Source: Candidatus Centipeda massiliensis (lineage in GTDB: Bacteria; Bacillota; Negativicutes; Selenomonadales; Selenomonadaceae). From it: a stretch of DNA of 64,000 nt. Below are positions 8,732 through 16,734 of this stretch, piece after piece. A program made the position numbers and the translations under genes. The notes beneath the pieces are model-generated. The model was not told the DNA's origin and did not search any database. It saw only the letters and a program-made list of their open reading frames with translations. How positions within the stretch are numbered: the stretch's first letter is position 1; the number at the start of each line of letters is the position of its first letter. The stretch covers positions 251,877 through 315,876 of the forward strand of contig NZ_LT985754.1 of the NCBI RefSeq assembly GCF_900290285.1, read 5' to 3'.

Positions 8732-8974
8732 ATGTGTAAGGAATGTGGCTGCGGGCTCGCGGAGAGCACGACGCACCTTCAGTTTTTTGTGAAGGGCTAT
8801 ACGGCGGAGAACGCTGCCGCCGTGGAGAAGGCACTGCTGGGGCTTCCTGGCGTCCTCTATGTGCATATACATACGCATGACGGTGAGACGACGGTGGACT
8901 ATGATCCGGCAAAGACGAAGATGACGGAGCTGATCTCCACGTTTGCCGCGCACAATCTCTCGGCGGAGCTGTAG
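8732..8974 (+). CDS. HMA-like small protein with MCxxCGCG N-terminus
   Basis: An 80-aa protein. Its first residues, MCKECGCG, match the N-terminal metal-binding motif found in many HypB proteins, while the rest (about 15-78) reads as a ferredoxin-like heavy-metal-associated (HMA) fold: alternating strands and helices with VEKALLGLPGVLYVHIH, TTVDYDPAKT and a terminal LISTFAAHNL helix. The CxxC normally in the first HMA loop is absent, so the metal site is probably the N-terminal CxxCxC. RBS AAAGGAG. It ends one base before hypA and lies in the maturation operon, where the downstream HypB lacks this motif. Proposed role (inference): nickel carrier for HypA/HypB. Confidence 0.75.
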   Translation: MCKECGCGLAESTTHLQFFVKGYTAENAAAVEKALLGLPGVLYVHIHTHDGETTVDYDPAKTKMTELISTFAAHNLSAEL

Positions 8975-8975
8975 G

Positions 8976-9314
8976 ATGCACGAGATGGCGATTGCCGAGG
9001 GCATCCTTGACATCGCCCTCACGCACGCGCGGGACAATGATGCGCAGCGCATTGAGCGCATCCACCTGCTCCTCGGGGAACTCTCGGGCGTGGAGACGGA
9101 GGCACTGACGCTTGCCTTTCGGGCGCTCGTGCGCGGGACAATCGCAGAGACGGCGGCGCTGACGTGGACGCGCGTCCCCTTTGCGGGACGCTGCCACGAC
9201 TGCGGCAAAGAGCGCACCCTGCGCCCACAGGACTACCTCTGCCCCGACTGCGGCGGCGGGATGGAGTTCACACACGGGCGCGAGATGCGCGTCGACTATA
9301 TAGAGATGGAATAG
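8976..9314 (+). CDS. hypA: Hydrogenase nickel-insertion protein HypA
   Basis: A 112-aa HypA that delivers nickel to the hydrogenase large subunit together with HypB. The start is set at 8976 because the protein must begin MHEMAIA: His2 is the conserved nickel ligand. The zinc site is visible as two CxxC pairs, CHDC (about residues 74-77) and CPDC (about 88-91). Length is typical. It follows the HMA-like gene by a single base and precedes hypB by three bases, so translation is coupled. Confidence 0.95.
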   Translation: MHEMAIAEGILDIALTHARDNDAQRIERIHLLLGELSGVETEALTLAFRALVRGTIAETAALTWTRVPFAGRCHDCGKERTLRPQDYLCPDCGGGMEFTHGREMRVDYIEME

Positions 9315-9317
9315 GAT

Positions 9318-9980
9318 ATGAAGGTAGTTGTAAAGGCGGACATCCTCGGCAGGAACGAGGCGGCGGCGGAGGAGAACGCGGCGCTCTTTGCGCGGCACGG
9401 CATCTACGCGCTGAACCTCCTCGGCTCGCCGGGCTGCGGCAAGACCTCACTGCTGGAGCAGACGCTTGCGCAGCTCGGAGATGAGCTGCGGATGGCGGTC
9501 ATCGAGGGGGATCTCTTCACGACGAAGGACGCGGCACGCATCGAGCGCTGCGGCGCACCCGTCGTGCAGATCAACACGAGCGGCGGCTGTCATCTGGACG
9601 CGGCAATGGTCGCGGCGGCGCTTGGGAAGCTGGATCTCACGGCGCTCGACCTGCTCGTCATTGAAAATGTCGGGAACCTCGTCTGCCCCGCGGAGTTCGC
9701 GCTCGGCGAGGATGCGAAGGCGGTGGCGCTCAGCATCACGGAGGGCGACGACAAGCCGCTGAAGTACCCGCTGATTTTCAAGGAGTCGGCGGTGGCGCTC
9801 CTCAACAAGGTGGACATCCTGCCCTATACGAACTTCGATATGGCGGCGGCGGAGCGGGATATCACGGCGCTCCACCCCGGCATCGCGGTGCTGCCCGTCT
9901 CGTGCCGGACGGGCGAGGGTCTCGCGGCGTGGTACGATTGGCTGCGTGCGGCGGTTCGGGCGAAGAAAGAACGCACATGA
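9318..9980 (+). CDS. hypB: Hydrogenase nickel-insertion GTPase HypB
   Basis: A 220-aa SIMIBI GTPase that drives nickel insertion. The P-loop GSPGCGKTS lies at about residues 36-44, followed by IEGDLFTTKDA, the INTSGGCHLDA metal/switch region (with the conserved Cys-His) and the NKVD base-recognition motif. It starts directly with the GTPase part and has neither a His-rich stretch nor the MCxxCGCG N-terminus common in other HypB proteins; that motif occurs instead on the separate 80-aa protein at 8732. RBS is overlapping the end of hypA. Confidence 0.95.
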   Translation: MKVVVKADILGRNEAAAEENAALFARHGIYALNLLGSPGCGKTSLLEQTLAQLGDELRMAVIEGDLFTTKDAARIERCGAPVVQINTSGGCHLDAAMVAAALGKLDLTALDLLVIENVGNLVCPAEFALGEDAKAVALSITEGDDKPLKYPLIFKESAVALLNKVDILPYTNFDMAAAERDITALHPGIAVLPVSCRTGEGLAAWYDWLRAAVRAKKERT

Positions 9981-9996
9981 GCATAGGAGGAAGGCG

Positions 9997-10530
9997 ATGA
10001 GAATGATCCATGATGATCTGGTTGCGGTAACGCCCGTCACGGTGCTCGGGATTGGCAATATCATCCTGCGCGATGAGGGCTTTGGCGTACGCGCGATGGA
10101 GTATCTGAACGAGCATTTCCGCTTTTCGCCGGAGGTGCAGCTGCTCGATGGCGGGACGCTCGGCCCCGAGCTGCTCCACTTCATCACGGGGACGGAGAAG
10201 CTGCTCATCCTCGACGCCGTTGCGGGCGATGCGCCTGCGGGGACGGTCTACCGCTTTGAAAACGATGCGGTGATGGCGCATTTTCAGGAGAAGATGTCCT
10301 CGCACGAGATTGGGATTCAGGATGTGCTCGCATGGCTGACGGTCACGGATCGCGCCATTCCAAATGTGGTCGTGCTCGGTATGCAGCCCTACGAGGTGGC
10401 GGCGGGGCTTACGCTCAGTTCGGAGATGGCGGCGGCGCTGCCCGCATTCGCCCACCGCGCTGTGGAGGAGCTGATCCGCTGGGGGATTGTGCCCGTGGAG
10501 CGTCCACAAAAGAGCCGGCGGAGCGCATGA
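9997..10530 (+). CDS. hyaD: Hydrogenase maturation protease
   Basis: A 177-aa endopeptidase of the HyaD/HybD family that removes the C-terminal tail of HyaB after nickel is in place. The start at 9997 is preceded by AGGAGGAAGGC; the longer upstream reading frame is inside hypB. The family signature GIGNIILRDEGFG (about residues 16-28) carries the conserved nickel-sensing Glu/Asp; a second conserved Asp is in LLILDAVAGD and a His in the MSSHEIG segment (about 98-104). It overlaps hypF by four bases (ATGA). Confidence 0.93.
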   Translation: MRMIHDDLVAVTPVTVLGIGNIILRDEGFGVRAMEYLNEHFRFSPEVQLLDGGTLGPELLHFITGTEKLLILDAVAGDAPAGTVYRFENDAVMAHFQEKMSSHEIGIQDVLAWLTVTDRAIPNVVVLGMQPYEVAAGLTLSSEMAAALPAFAHRAVEELIRWGIVPVERPQKSRRSA

Positions 10531-12857
10531 GCGTGCACGCCGATGGCGGTCTGATACATCCGGCGGGAGGCGCGCGTACAAGGCGCGCTTTTCGTGTTTC
10601 TGGGATTGTGCAGGGGGTGGGGTTCCGCCCCTTTGTCTATCGCCTTGCGGAGGCGTTTGCGCTCGCGGGTCGGGTATGGAACGACAGCGCAGGGGTCGGC
10701 ATCGAGGCGGAGGGGGCTGCGGAGGCGCTCGACGCATTCGCGGCGGCACTGCGCACGGAGGCGCCGCTTGCCGCAGCCGTTGCCTCCGTGACGTTTTCGG
10801 AACTTCCGCCGACGGGCGAGGAGGGCTTTCGCATTCTGCCGAGTCCTGCGGGAACGGTCGCGCGGACGCTCGTCTCGCCCGATCTTGCCGTCTGTGCGGA
10901 CTGCCGCCGTGAGATTTTGTCCACCGAAAACAGGCGGTATGGCTATGCCTTTACGAACTGCACGAACTGCGGGCCGCGCTACTCGATCATCAGGGGGGTG
11001 CCATACGACCGCCCGCTGACTTCGATGGCTCCGTTTCAGATGTGCCCTGCGTGCCAGCGCGAGTATGACGATCCCGCCGACCGACGCTTCCATGCGCAGC
11101 CGAATGCGTGTGCGGACTGCGGTCCCGCCTACCGACTGTTGGTGGACGGTGTGGAGCAGACGGGCGACCCCCTCGCGCGGGCGCGGGAAATGATCGCAGC
11201 GGGCGGCATTGTCGCTGTCAAGGGGATCGGCGGCTACCATCTCGCGTGCGATGCGCGGCGTGACGCGGCGGTGCGCCGCCTGCGGGAGCGGAAGCGGCGC
11301 GAGGCAAAGGCGCTTGCCGTGATGGCGGGCAGTATGGAACTGGTGCGGTCGCTGTGCGTCGTTTCCGATGAGGAGGCGCGGTGGCTGACCTCGCCTGCTG
11401 CGCCGATTGTGCTGCTCCGTCGGCGCACGGATGTGTTGGATGCCGTCGCACAGAGCGTGGCGCCGGGGAATGCGTATCTCGGTGTGCTCCTGCCGTATGC
11501 ACCCGTTCACCTTCTGCTGCTCGATGCGGACGATCTCTGGGTGATGACGAGCGCGAACCGCTCGGGCGAGCCGATTGTCTATGAGGATGCGGCGGCGCAG
11601 GAGGCTCTTGCGGGGATTGCAGACGGGGTTCTCGCGCACAATCGGGAGATCGTGCACCGCGTTGACGACTCCGTCCTGCGCATGACGGCGGGCGGACGGC
11701 AGATGATTCGCCGCAGCCGGGGCTTTGCGCCGATGCCGCTCGCGCTGCCGACGGCAAAGGAGCGGTCGGTGCTCGCGGGCGGTGCGGAGCTGAAGAATAC
11801 GTTCTGCCTCACGCGCGGCGCCGAGGCGTTTCTGAGCGAGCACATCGGAGATCTGACGGAGCGCAGTGTGCTCGCATCGTTCGAGGCGACGATTGCGCAG
11901 TACGAGCAGTTTTTCGAGGTGCGGCCGGAGGTGCTTGCAGCAGATCTGCATCCCGCATATCTCTCGGGGCAGTACCTTGCGGCGCGTGCCGCGCGGGAGG
12001 GACTGCCGCTCGTGCGTGTGCAGCACCATCATGCACACATCGCGGCGGTGCTCGCAGAATATGGATATGAGGGGCGCGTGCTCGGCGTCGCACTCGACGG
12101 GACGGGCTATGGGGACGACGGTACGGCATGGGGCGGGGAGTTCCTTGCTGCCGATCTCACGGGCTATGAGCGGTGCGCTCATTTTGCATATCTGCCGCTG
12201 CCGGGCGGCGACCGCGCGGCGGTGGAGCCGTGGCGGCTCGCACTCTGGGTGCTGCATGGGATGTATGGGGCGGAACTGGCGAAGCGTGCACCGCTCTTTG
12301 CGGGGGCGCTTCCCGCAGGGTGGGAGCTGCTCATGCAGGCGACGGCGGCGGGGGTAAATGCGCCGCCCACGTCGAGTGCGGGGCGGCTCTTTGATGCGGC
12401 GGCGGCGCTCCTCGGTGTGTGCCGCGTGAATACGTACGAGGGACAGGCGGCAATCGGACTCGAACTGCTCGCACGGCGGGCGCGGCGCACGGGTGTCGTG
12501 CTGCCGTATCGTGTGAACCGTGCAGCGGAGCCGATGATTCTTGACTTCGTGCCCGCGCTGCGCGCCCTTGCGGACGGTGCGGAGGAGCTGACGGACGAGG
12601 AGCGTGCGGGGCGTGCGCTCGACTTCCATGTGACGATGGCGGCGGCGGTCGCGGAGATGCTTGGCGTGCTCGCGGATGAGACGCGACTCCGCACGGTCGC
12701 GCTCGCGGGCGGGGTGTTCCAGAATGCCCTGCTGCTTGAGCAGCTGCTCCTGCGCCTCGCGGACTTCCGCGTTCTTCTGCCGCACCTCGTTCCGCCGAAC
12801 GACGGCGGGATTGCGTATGGACAGGCGGCAGCGGCGCTCGCGCGGATGGAAGAGTAG
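10527..12857 (+). CDS. hypF: Carbamoyltransferase HypF
   Basis: A 776-aa enzyme that makes the thiocarbamate precursor of the cyanide ligands on HypE from carbamoyl phosphate and ATP. Domains in order: acylphosphatase (about 18-105, GIVQGVGFRPFVYRL), a double zinc-finger (CADCRRE, CTNCGPRYS, CPACQREYDD, CADCGPAY), a YrdC-like ATP domain (about 210-390, VKGIGGYHLACDA and KRREAKALAVM), and a Kae1-like carbamoyltransferase domain (about 400-770) with the metal-binding VQHHHAHIAAVLAEYG. The start at 10527 overlaps hyaD and excludes an out-of-family N-terminal extension. All catalytic motifs look intact; size is normal. Confidence 0.96.
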   Translation: MSVHADGGLIHPAGGARTRRAFRVSGIVQGVGFRPFVYRLAEAFALAGRVWNDSAGVGIEAEGAAEALDAFAAALRTEAPLAAAVASVTFSELPPTGEEGFRILPSPAGTVARTLVSPDLAVCADCRREILSTENRRYGYAFTNCTNCGPRYSIIRGVPYDRPLTSMAPFQMCPACQREYDDPADRRFHAQPNACADCGPAYRLLVDGVEQTGDPLARAREMIAAGGIVAVKGIGGYHLACDARRDAAVRRLRERKRREAKALAVMAGSMELVRSLCVVSDEEARWLTSPAAPIVLLRRRTDVLDAVAQSVAPGNAYLGVLLPYAPVHLLLLDADDLWVMTSANRSGEPIVYEDAAAQEALAGIADGVLAHNREIVHRVDDSVLRMTAGGRQMIRRSRGFAPMPLALPTAKERSVLAGGAELKNTFCLTRGAEAFLSEHIGDLTERSVLASFEATIAQYEQFFEVRPEVLAADLHPAYLSGQYLAARAAREGLPLVRVQHHHAHIAAVLAEYGYEGRVLGVALDGTGYGDDGTAWGGEFLAADLTGYERCAHFAYLPLPGGDRAAVEPWRLALWVLHGMYGAELAKRAPLFAGALPAGWELLMQATAAGVNAPPTSSAGRLFDAAAALLGVCRVNTYEGQAAIGLELLARRARRTGVVLPYRVNRAAEPMILDFVPALRALADGAEELTDEERAGRALDFHVTMAAAVAEMLGVLADETRLRTVALAGGVFQNALLLEQLLLRLADFRVLLPHLVPPNDGGIAYGQAAAALARMEE

Positions 12858-12896
12858 AGGGGGCATCGCACTGCGGGGCGCTCACACCAATTGCCG

Positions 12897-13497
12897 TTAT
12901 CAAAAGCCTCCCCTGCCAGAGCGGGGGAGGTGGCACGCGTTCGCGTGACGGTGGGGGCGCTTTGAGTGATATAGGCTTTCTATCGTAAGAAATGGATATG
13001 AGCAACGAGCGCCCCTATCGCCTCACTTTGCTCGGCACTTCCCCCGTCGCGGACGGGGGAAGCTGAGTGCCGTTATTAAGAGCCTCCCCTGCCAGAGCGG
13101 GGGAGGTGGCACGCGTCAGCGTGACGGTGGGGGCGCTTTGGGCGATATAGGCTTTCTATCGTAAGAAATGGATATGAGCAACGAGCGCCCCTATCGCCTC
13201 GCTTTGCTCGGCACTTCCCCCGCCGCGGACGGGGGAAGCTGAGTGCCGTTATTAAGAGCCTCCCCTGCCGGAGCGGGGGAGGTGGCACGCGTTCGCGTGA
13301 CGGTGGGGGCGCTTTGGGCGATATAGGCTTTCTATCGTAAGAAATGGATATGAGCAACGAGCGCCCCCATCGCCTCGCTTTGCTCGGCACTTCCCCCGTC
13401 GCGGACGGGGGAAGCTGAGTGCCGTTATCAAAAGCCTCCCCTGCCAGAGCGGGGGAGGTGGCACGCGTTCGCGTGACGGTGGGGGCGCTTTGGGCGC
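12897..13497. repeat. 176-bp tandem repeat array (family B derived)
   Basis: Units begin at 12897, 13073, 13249 and 13425, an exact 176-base spacing, giving three full units and a partial fourth. Each unit holds a GCCTCCCCTGCC/GGGGGAGG hairpin, an ACGCG..CGTGAC hairpin, a constant GATATAGGCTTTCTATCGT spacer and a CTTCCCCCGTC/GACGGGGGAAG hairpin. Units differ by a few substitutions only. It fills the 700-base gap between hypF and hypC; no open frame of interest is inside. Confidence 0.92.
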
Positions 13498-13509
13498 GCA
13501 AGGATACGC

Positions 13510-13530
13510 TTTGATTGAGATGGAATCAAA
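13510..13530. promoter_or_regulatory. Inverted repeat upstream of hypC, possible operator
   Basis: TTTGATT-N7-AATCAAA, perfect 7-base arms, 31 bases before the hypC start. The arms resemble half an FNR site (TTGAT) but the spacer is too wide for FNR. A regulator-binding site or small hairpin in the leader are both possible. Confidence 0.35.
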
Positions 13531-13560
13531 CAACATTTTACAGAATACAGAGGAGAAACT

Positions 13561-13800
13561 ATGTGTTTGGCAGTTCCGGCGAAAGTCGTTGAGATCAATG
13601 ATCAGCTTGCCTCGGTCGAACTGAATGGGGTGCGCCGCGCGGCGAGCCTCATGCTGCTGCCCGAGGCGGCGGTGGGGGACTATGTGCTCGTCCATGCGGG
13701 CTTTGCGATGCAGATCGTTGACCATGCAGAGGCGGCGCGGATTGAGGCGCTGCGTGCGGAGATGCACGGGGCGCCGCGTACGGTGGAGGGTCTCGGATGA
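13561..13800 (+). CDS. hypC: Hydrogenase maturation chaperone HypC
   Basis: A 79-aa HypC/HybG chaperone. It begins MCLAVPAKV: after removal of Met the essential Cys2 becomes N-terminal and binds the Fe(CN)2CO precursor with HypD, then hands it to the HyaB precursor. The rest is an OB-like small barrel (VELNGVRRAASLMLLPEA, VGDYVLVHAGFAMQIVD), the standard family pattern. RBS AGAGGAGAA. It overlaps hypD by four bases. Confidence 0.95.
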   Translation: MCLAVPAKVVEINDQLASVELNGVRRAASLMLLPEAAVGDYVLVHAGFAMQIVDHAEAARIEALRAEMHGAPRTVEGLG

Positions 13801-14900
13801 GGAGCGCACAGGAGACGCAGCAGCTTGCGGCTGAGATACTTGCTAATATGCGCGCCCTCCTCCATGGGCGGCGCATCCGCATCATGGAGGTCTGCGGCAC
13901 GCATACGGTGGCGATTTTCCGCGCGGGGCTGCGGCAGATTCTCCCCGAGGGCATTGAGCTCGTCTCGGGTCCCGGCTGCCCCGTCTGCGTGACGGCGGAT
14001 GACTACATCGACGCGGCGATTGCCTATGCGGGGATGGAGGATGTCATTATCACGACGTTCGGCGATATGCTGAAAGTCCCAGGCACGCGCTCCAGTCTCG
14101 CCGAGGCACAGGCGCAGGGCGCGGATGTGCGCATCGTCTACTCGCCGCTCGACGCGCTTGCGATTGCGGCAGACAATCCGGCAAAGCAGGTCGTATTCCT
14201 TGCCGTCGGCTTCGAGACAACGGCACCGACGGAGGCGGCGGCGGTGCTTGCCGCAAAGGAGCAGGGGCTGCGGAACTTTTTCCTGCTGTCCGCACAGAAG
14301 CTTGTCCCGCCCGTGATGCGTGCGCTCCTTCATGGCGGTGAAACCCATGTCGACGGATTCCTCCTGCCGGGTCATGTCTCCGTGGTGACGGGGACGGAGG
14401 GCTTTGACTTCCTCGCGCGGGACTATTCTCTACCGGGCGTGGTCGGGGGCTTTCAGCCGCTTGAGATTCTGCGTGCGGTCGATCTGCTCGTGCGGCAGAT
14501 CGCAGCAGGCGAGGCGCACATCGAGAACGCCTACGAGAGTGTGGTACGGCGGGAGGGCAACCCCGCCGCCCGCGCGGCGATGGAGCGCGTCTACGAGCCG
14601 GCGGCAGTGCGTTGGCGCGGACTCGGCACGATCCCCGCCTCGGGGCTGTCGATGCGCGAGGAATACGCGCAGTATGACTTTGCACGCGTGCGTCCGCTCT
14701 CCGTCGAGGTGCAGGGCGATGGGCGGCACGGCTGCCGCTGCGGTGAGGTGCTGCGCGGCGCGATTGTGCCGCGCGACTGTGCGCTTTTCGGCAGGGCGTG
14801 CGTGCCGGAGCACGCCGTAGGGCCGTGCATGGTGTCGGTTGAGGGAACGTGTGCCGCATGGTACAAATATGGGGGAGGACGGTTCCGCTATGGAGCATGA
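13797..14900 (+). CDS. hypD: Hydrogenase maturation protein HypD
   Basis: A 367-aa [4Fe-4S] scaffold on which, with HypC, the Fe(CN)2CO unit is built. The conserved motifs are in place: MEVCGTHT (Cys at about residue 34), SGPGCPVCVT (about 60-69), VGFETTAPT (about 140-148) and the cluster Cys residues in the last third (HGCRCGEVLRG and DCALFGRACVPEHAVGPCMVSVEG). Length is normal. It overlaps hypC by four bases and runs 11 bases past the start of hypE. Confidence 0.95.
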   Translation: MRSAQETQQLAAEILANMRALLHGRRIRIMEVCGTHTVAIFRAGLRQILPEGIELVSGPGCPVCVTADDYIDAAIAYAGMEDVIITTFGDMLKVPGTRSSLAEAQAQGADVRIVYSPLDALAIAADNPAKQVVFLAVGFETTAPTEAAAVLAAKEQGLRNFFLLSAQKLVPPVMRALLHGGETHVDGFLLPGHVSVVTGTEGFDFLARDYSLPGVVGGFQPLEILRAVDLLVRQIAAGEAHIENAYESVVRREGNPAARAAMERVYEPAAVRWRGLGTIPASGLSMREEYAQYDFARVRPLSVEVQGDGRHGCRCGEVLRGAIVPRDCALFGRACVPEHAVGPCMVSVEGTCAAWYKYGGGRFRYGA

Positions 14901-15897
14901 GGTCATTACGCTCGCGCACGGTGCGGGCGGGCAGCTCAGCCACGCCCTGATGGAGGAGGTCGTGCTGCCGGAGCTGGGCAATACGATCCTGAATGCACTG
15001 CATGACGGTGCCGTGCTGCCAACGGCGGGGCGCGCGGCGTTTACGACGGACTCCTACGTCGTGCAGCCGCATTTCTTCCCCGGCGGGAGCATCGGGCGGC
15101 TCGCGGTCTGCGGGACGGTCAACGATCTCGCGATGACGGGGGCGGTGCCGCGCTGGCTCTCGCTCGCTGTGATCCTGGAGGAGGGCTTTCCGATGGAGAC
15201 CCTGCGCCGCATTGTGCGCGATATCCGCACGGCGGCCGAGGAGGCGGGCGTCCTCATCGTGACGGGCGATACGAAGGTCGTGCCGCGCGGCTGCGGGGAC
15301 GGCATCTACATCAATACGGCGGGCGTGGGCGAGATGATCGAGGGCGTGGACATCGCACCCGTGAATATCAAGCCGGGCATGGACATCATCGTCTCGGGTA
15401 CGCTTGGCGACCATGCGGCAACGGTGATGGCGGCGCGGCACAATCTGACGCTCCCGCCCGACATACGGAGTGACAGTGCGCCGCTCTGCCACATGACGGC
15501 GGCGATGCTCGCGGCGGCGCCGTCGATTGCCGTGCTGCGCGATCCGACGCGTGGCGGGGTGGCGGCGTCGCTGAACGAACTCGCAGCGGCGGCACAGGTC
15601 GGCATCCTGCTCGACGAGGCGGCGATTCCCGTGCATCCCGCCGTGCAGGGCGTCTGCGACCTCCTCGGCTTCGACCCGCTGACGCTCGCGAACGAGGGGA
15701 AGCTGCTCGCGTTCGTCCCGCCCGCCGACACGGAGCGCGTGCTCGCGGTGATGCACGCCGATCCGCACGGGCAGAGTGCCTGTGTGATCGGACACACAAC
15801 GGCGGAGGCGGCGGGTACGGTGGGGCTCCGCACCCCGCTCGGCGGCATCCGCATCGTCGATCTGCCGCTCGGGGAGCTTGTTCCTAGGATTTGTTGA
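14890..15897 (+). CDS. hypE: Hydrogenase maturation dehydratase HypE
   Basis: A 335-aa PurM-fold enzyme that dehydrates the thiocarbamate placed by HypF on its C-terminal cysteine, producing a thiocyanate for transfer to iron. It begins MEHEVITLAHGAGG, has GDTKVVPRG and the DPTRGGVA signature, and ends exactly in PRIC, the required terminal Cys. The ATG at 14890 is chosen because the LAHGAGGQ motif normally lies near residue 10; it overlaps hypD. It is the last gene of the hydrogenase locus. Confidence 0.95.
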   Translation: MEHEVITLAHGAGGQLSHALMEEVVLPELGNTILNALHDGAVLPTAGRAAFTTDSYVVQPHFFPGGSIGRLAVCGTVNDLAMTGAVPRWLSLAVILEEGFPMETLRRIVRDIRTAAEEAGVLIVTGDTKVVPRGCGDGIYINTAGVGEMIEGVDIAPVNIKPGMDIIVSGTLGDHAATVMAARHNLTLPPDIRSDSAPLCHMTAAMLAAAPSIAVLRDPTRGGVAASLNELAAAAQVGILLDEAAIPVHPAVQGVCDLLGFDPLTLANEGKLLAFVPPADTERVLAVMHADPHGQSACVIGHTTAEAAGTVGLRTPLGGIRIVDLPLGELVPRIC

Positions 15898-15914
15898 GGG
15901 GGCGACCTACCTAG

Positions 15915-16074
15915 GGAAGCACTGATAAATTCAGCCGCGCCATCTTGACGCATCTTTTTTGCCCGTACCGTGCCCTCGATCCTCCACATAGCTTTGGCTA
16001 TGCGTCCGGTTTGCCTCCTTGTTCGGACGAAAAATCTACGCCAATCTGACGGACTTCATTTTATCAGCGATTCC
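15915..16074 (-). repeat. MITE family A, copy 3 (inverted)
   Basis: 160 bp in the opposite orientation to copies 1 and 2 (starts GGAAGCACTGATAAA, ends TTTATCAGCGATTCC). Flanked by CTAG on both sides (15911-15914 and 16075-16078), a different target duplication from the TTAA of copies 1 and 2. Confidence 0.9.
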
Positions 16075-16078
16075 CTAG

Positions 16079-16245
16079 AAGCCTCCCCCGTGCGACACGG
16101 GGGAGGGGGACCATGCGCAGCATGGTGGAAGGGGCGCCATGAGCGACATAGGCTATCTACCGTCAGAGAGTCGAAATAGCCACAAGAGCCCCTATCGTCA
16201 CGCCTATGGCGTGCCACTTCCCCCGCTTCGGCGGGGGAAGCTGAT
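16079..16245. repeat. GC-rich hairpin repeat (family B)
   Basis: Unit with GCCTCCCCC/GGGGGAGG and CTTCCCCC/GGGGGAAG stems separated by the GACATAGGCTATCTACCGT spacer also seen in the 176-bp array. Together with the MITE before it, it fills the gap behind hypE. Confidence 0.8.
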
Positions 16246-16274
16246 CGTTGCGTGCCCTGTTTTCCGCGCACGAA

Positions 16275-16308
16275 AAAAGCGGGCAGTGGTCAGCCGCCCG
16301 CTTTTCCC
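16275..16308 (-). terminator. Rho-independent terminator of the 54-aa gene
   Basis: Stem AAGCGGGC(G)... with AGCGGGC/GCCCGCT arms around a 12-base loop; read on the minus strand it ends in TTTTTTCG. It lies about 30 bases behind the small minus-strand gene. It may also work weakly on the plus strand. Confidence 0.75.
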
Positions 16309-16338
16309 TTATCTATGCTATAGTAGGATGATCGTAGG

Positions 16339-16503
16339 TCATTTTGTGAGGTGCACGTCGGGGATCTCGACATCGTGATGTGTGTCGGGATCGACATTCG
16401 TGTATACACCCGGTTTCGTCTCGTATGCTTTCAGGTTGTCCTCGTTCGCCTCAAGCATATCCGCGACGAACTGCTCCACTGCATCTGCAAAATATACTGC
16501 CAT
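16339..16503 (-). CDS. Small acidic protein, 54 aa, unknown
   Basis: A short frame with a good ribosome-binding site (AAAGGGGT, 6 bases before ATG) and its own terminator at 16275-16308. The product starts MAVYFADAVEQFVADMLEA and ends EIPDVHLTK; it is acidic, without a transmembrane helix or Cys, with a predicted N-terminal helix and a short Thr/Asp/His-rich tail (YTNVDPDTHHDVEIPDV). It diverges from the LysR gene, so the two may share control sequences. I do not recognise the family. The combination of RBS, terminator and codon choice makes it likely a real gene. Confidence 0.65.
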   Translation of the reverse strand: MAVYFADAVEQFVADMLEANEDNLKAYETKPGVYTNVDPDTHHDVEIPDVHLTK

Positions 16504-16607
16504 TCGTCATACCCCTTTTCCATCCATCGTCTGCGCTGCAGTACTTCTGTAGTTGCGTTTAATTTAGCACTTTTTTTTCTCTATGAGAAATATTGCTTTT
16601 TGATAAA

Positions 16608-16640
16608 ACGATAGGTTAAGCCTATAAAAATTTTTTATAG
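16608..16640. promoter_or_regulatory. Palindromes between 54-aa gene and LysR gene
   Basis: ATAGG-TTAAG-CCTAT (near 16610-16624) and TATAAAAATTTTTTATA right after it. LysR-type regulators bind interrupted dyads in such divergent spacers, so this is the likely autoregulatory site; a TATAAT-like box (near 16683) follows for the lysR promoter. Confidence 0.4.
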
Positions 16641-16734
16641 TTCTGTGACATTTGCCCTGTTCAGCGCACCGTATATATAGTAATATAATAGTGAAATAGA
16701 TTGCACAAATAGAGTAGCGTTGGGAGATGATTGG

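Noticed and set aside
10389-12866. An 825-codon minus-strand frame opposite hypF
   Set aside because: The plus strand encodes a complete HypF with all motifs; the antisense frame is an effect of GC-rich codon use and has Arg/His-rich noise composition. The same applies to 22658-24826 and 18859-20550.
12897-13497. Possible CRISPR array
   Set aside because: The units are 176 bases long, tandem and nearly identical throughout, with no alternation of short repeats and unique spacers, and no cas genes lie nearby.
13510-13530. FNR-binding site upstream of hypC
   Set aside because: The TTGAT and ATCAA halves are separated by nine bases rather than four.
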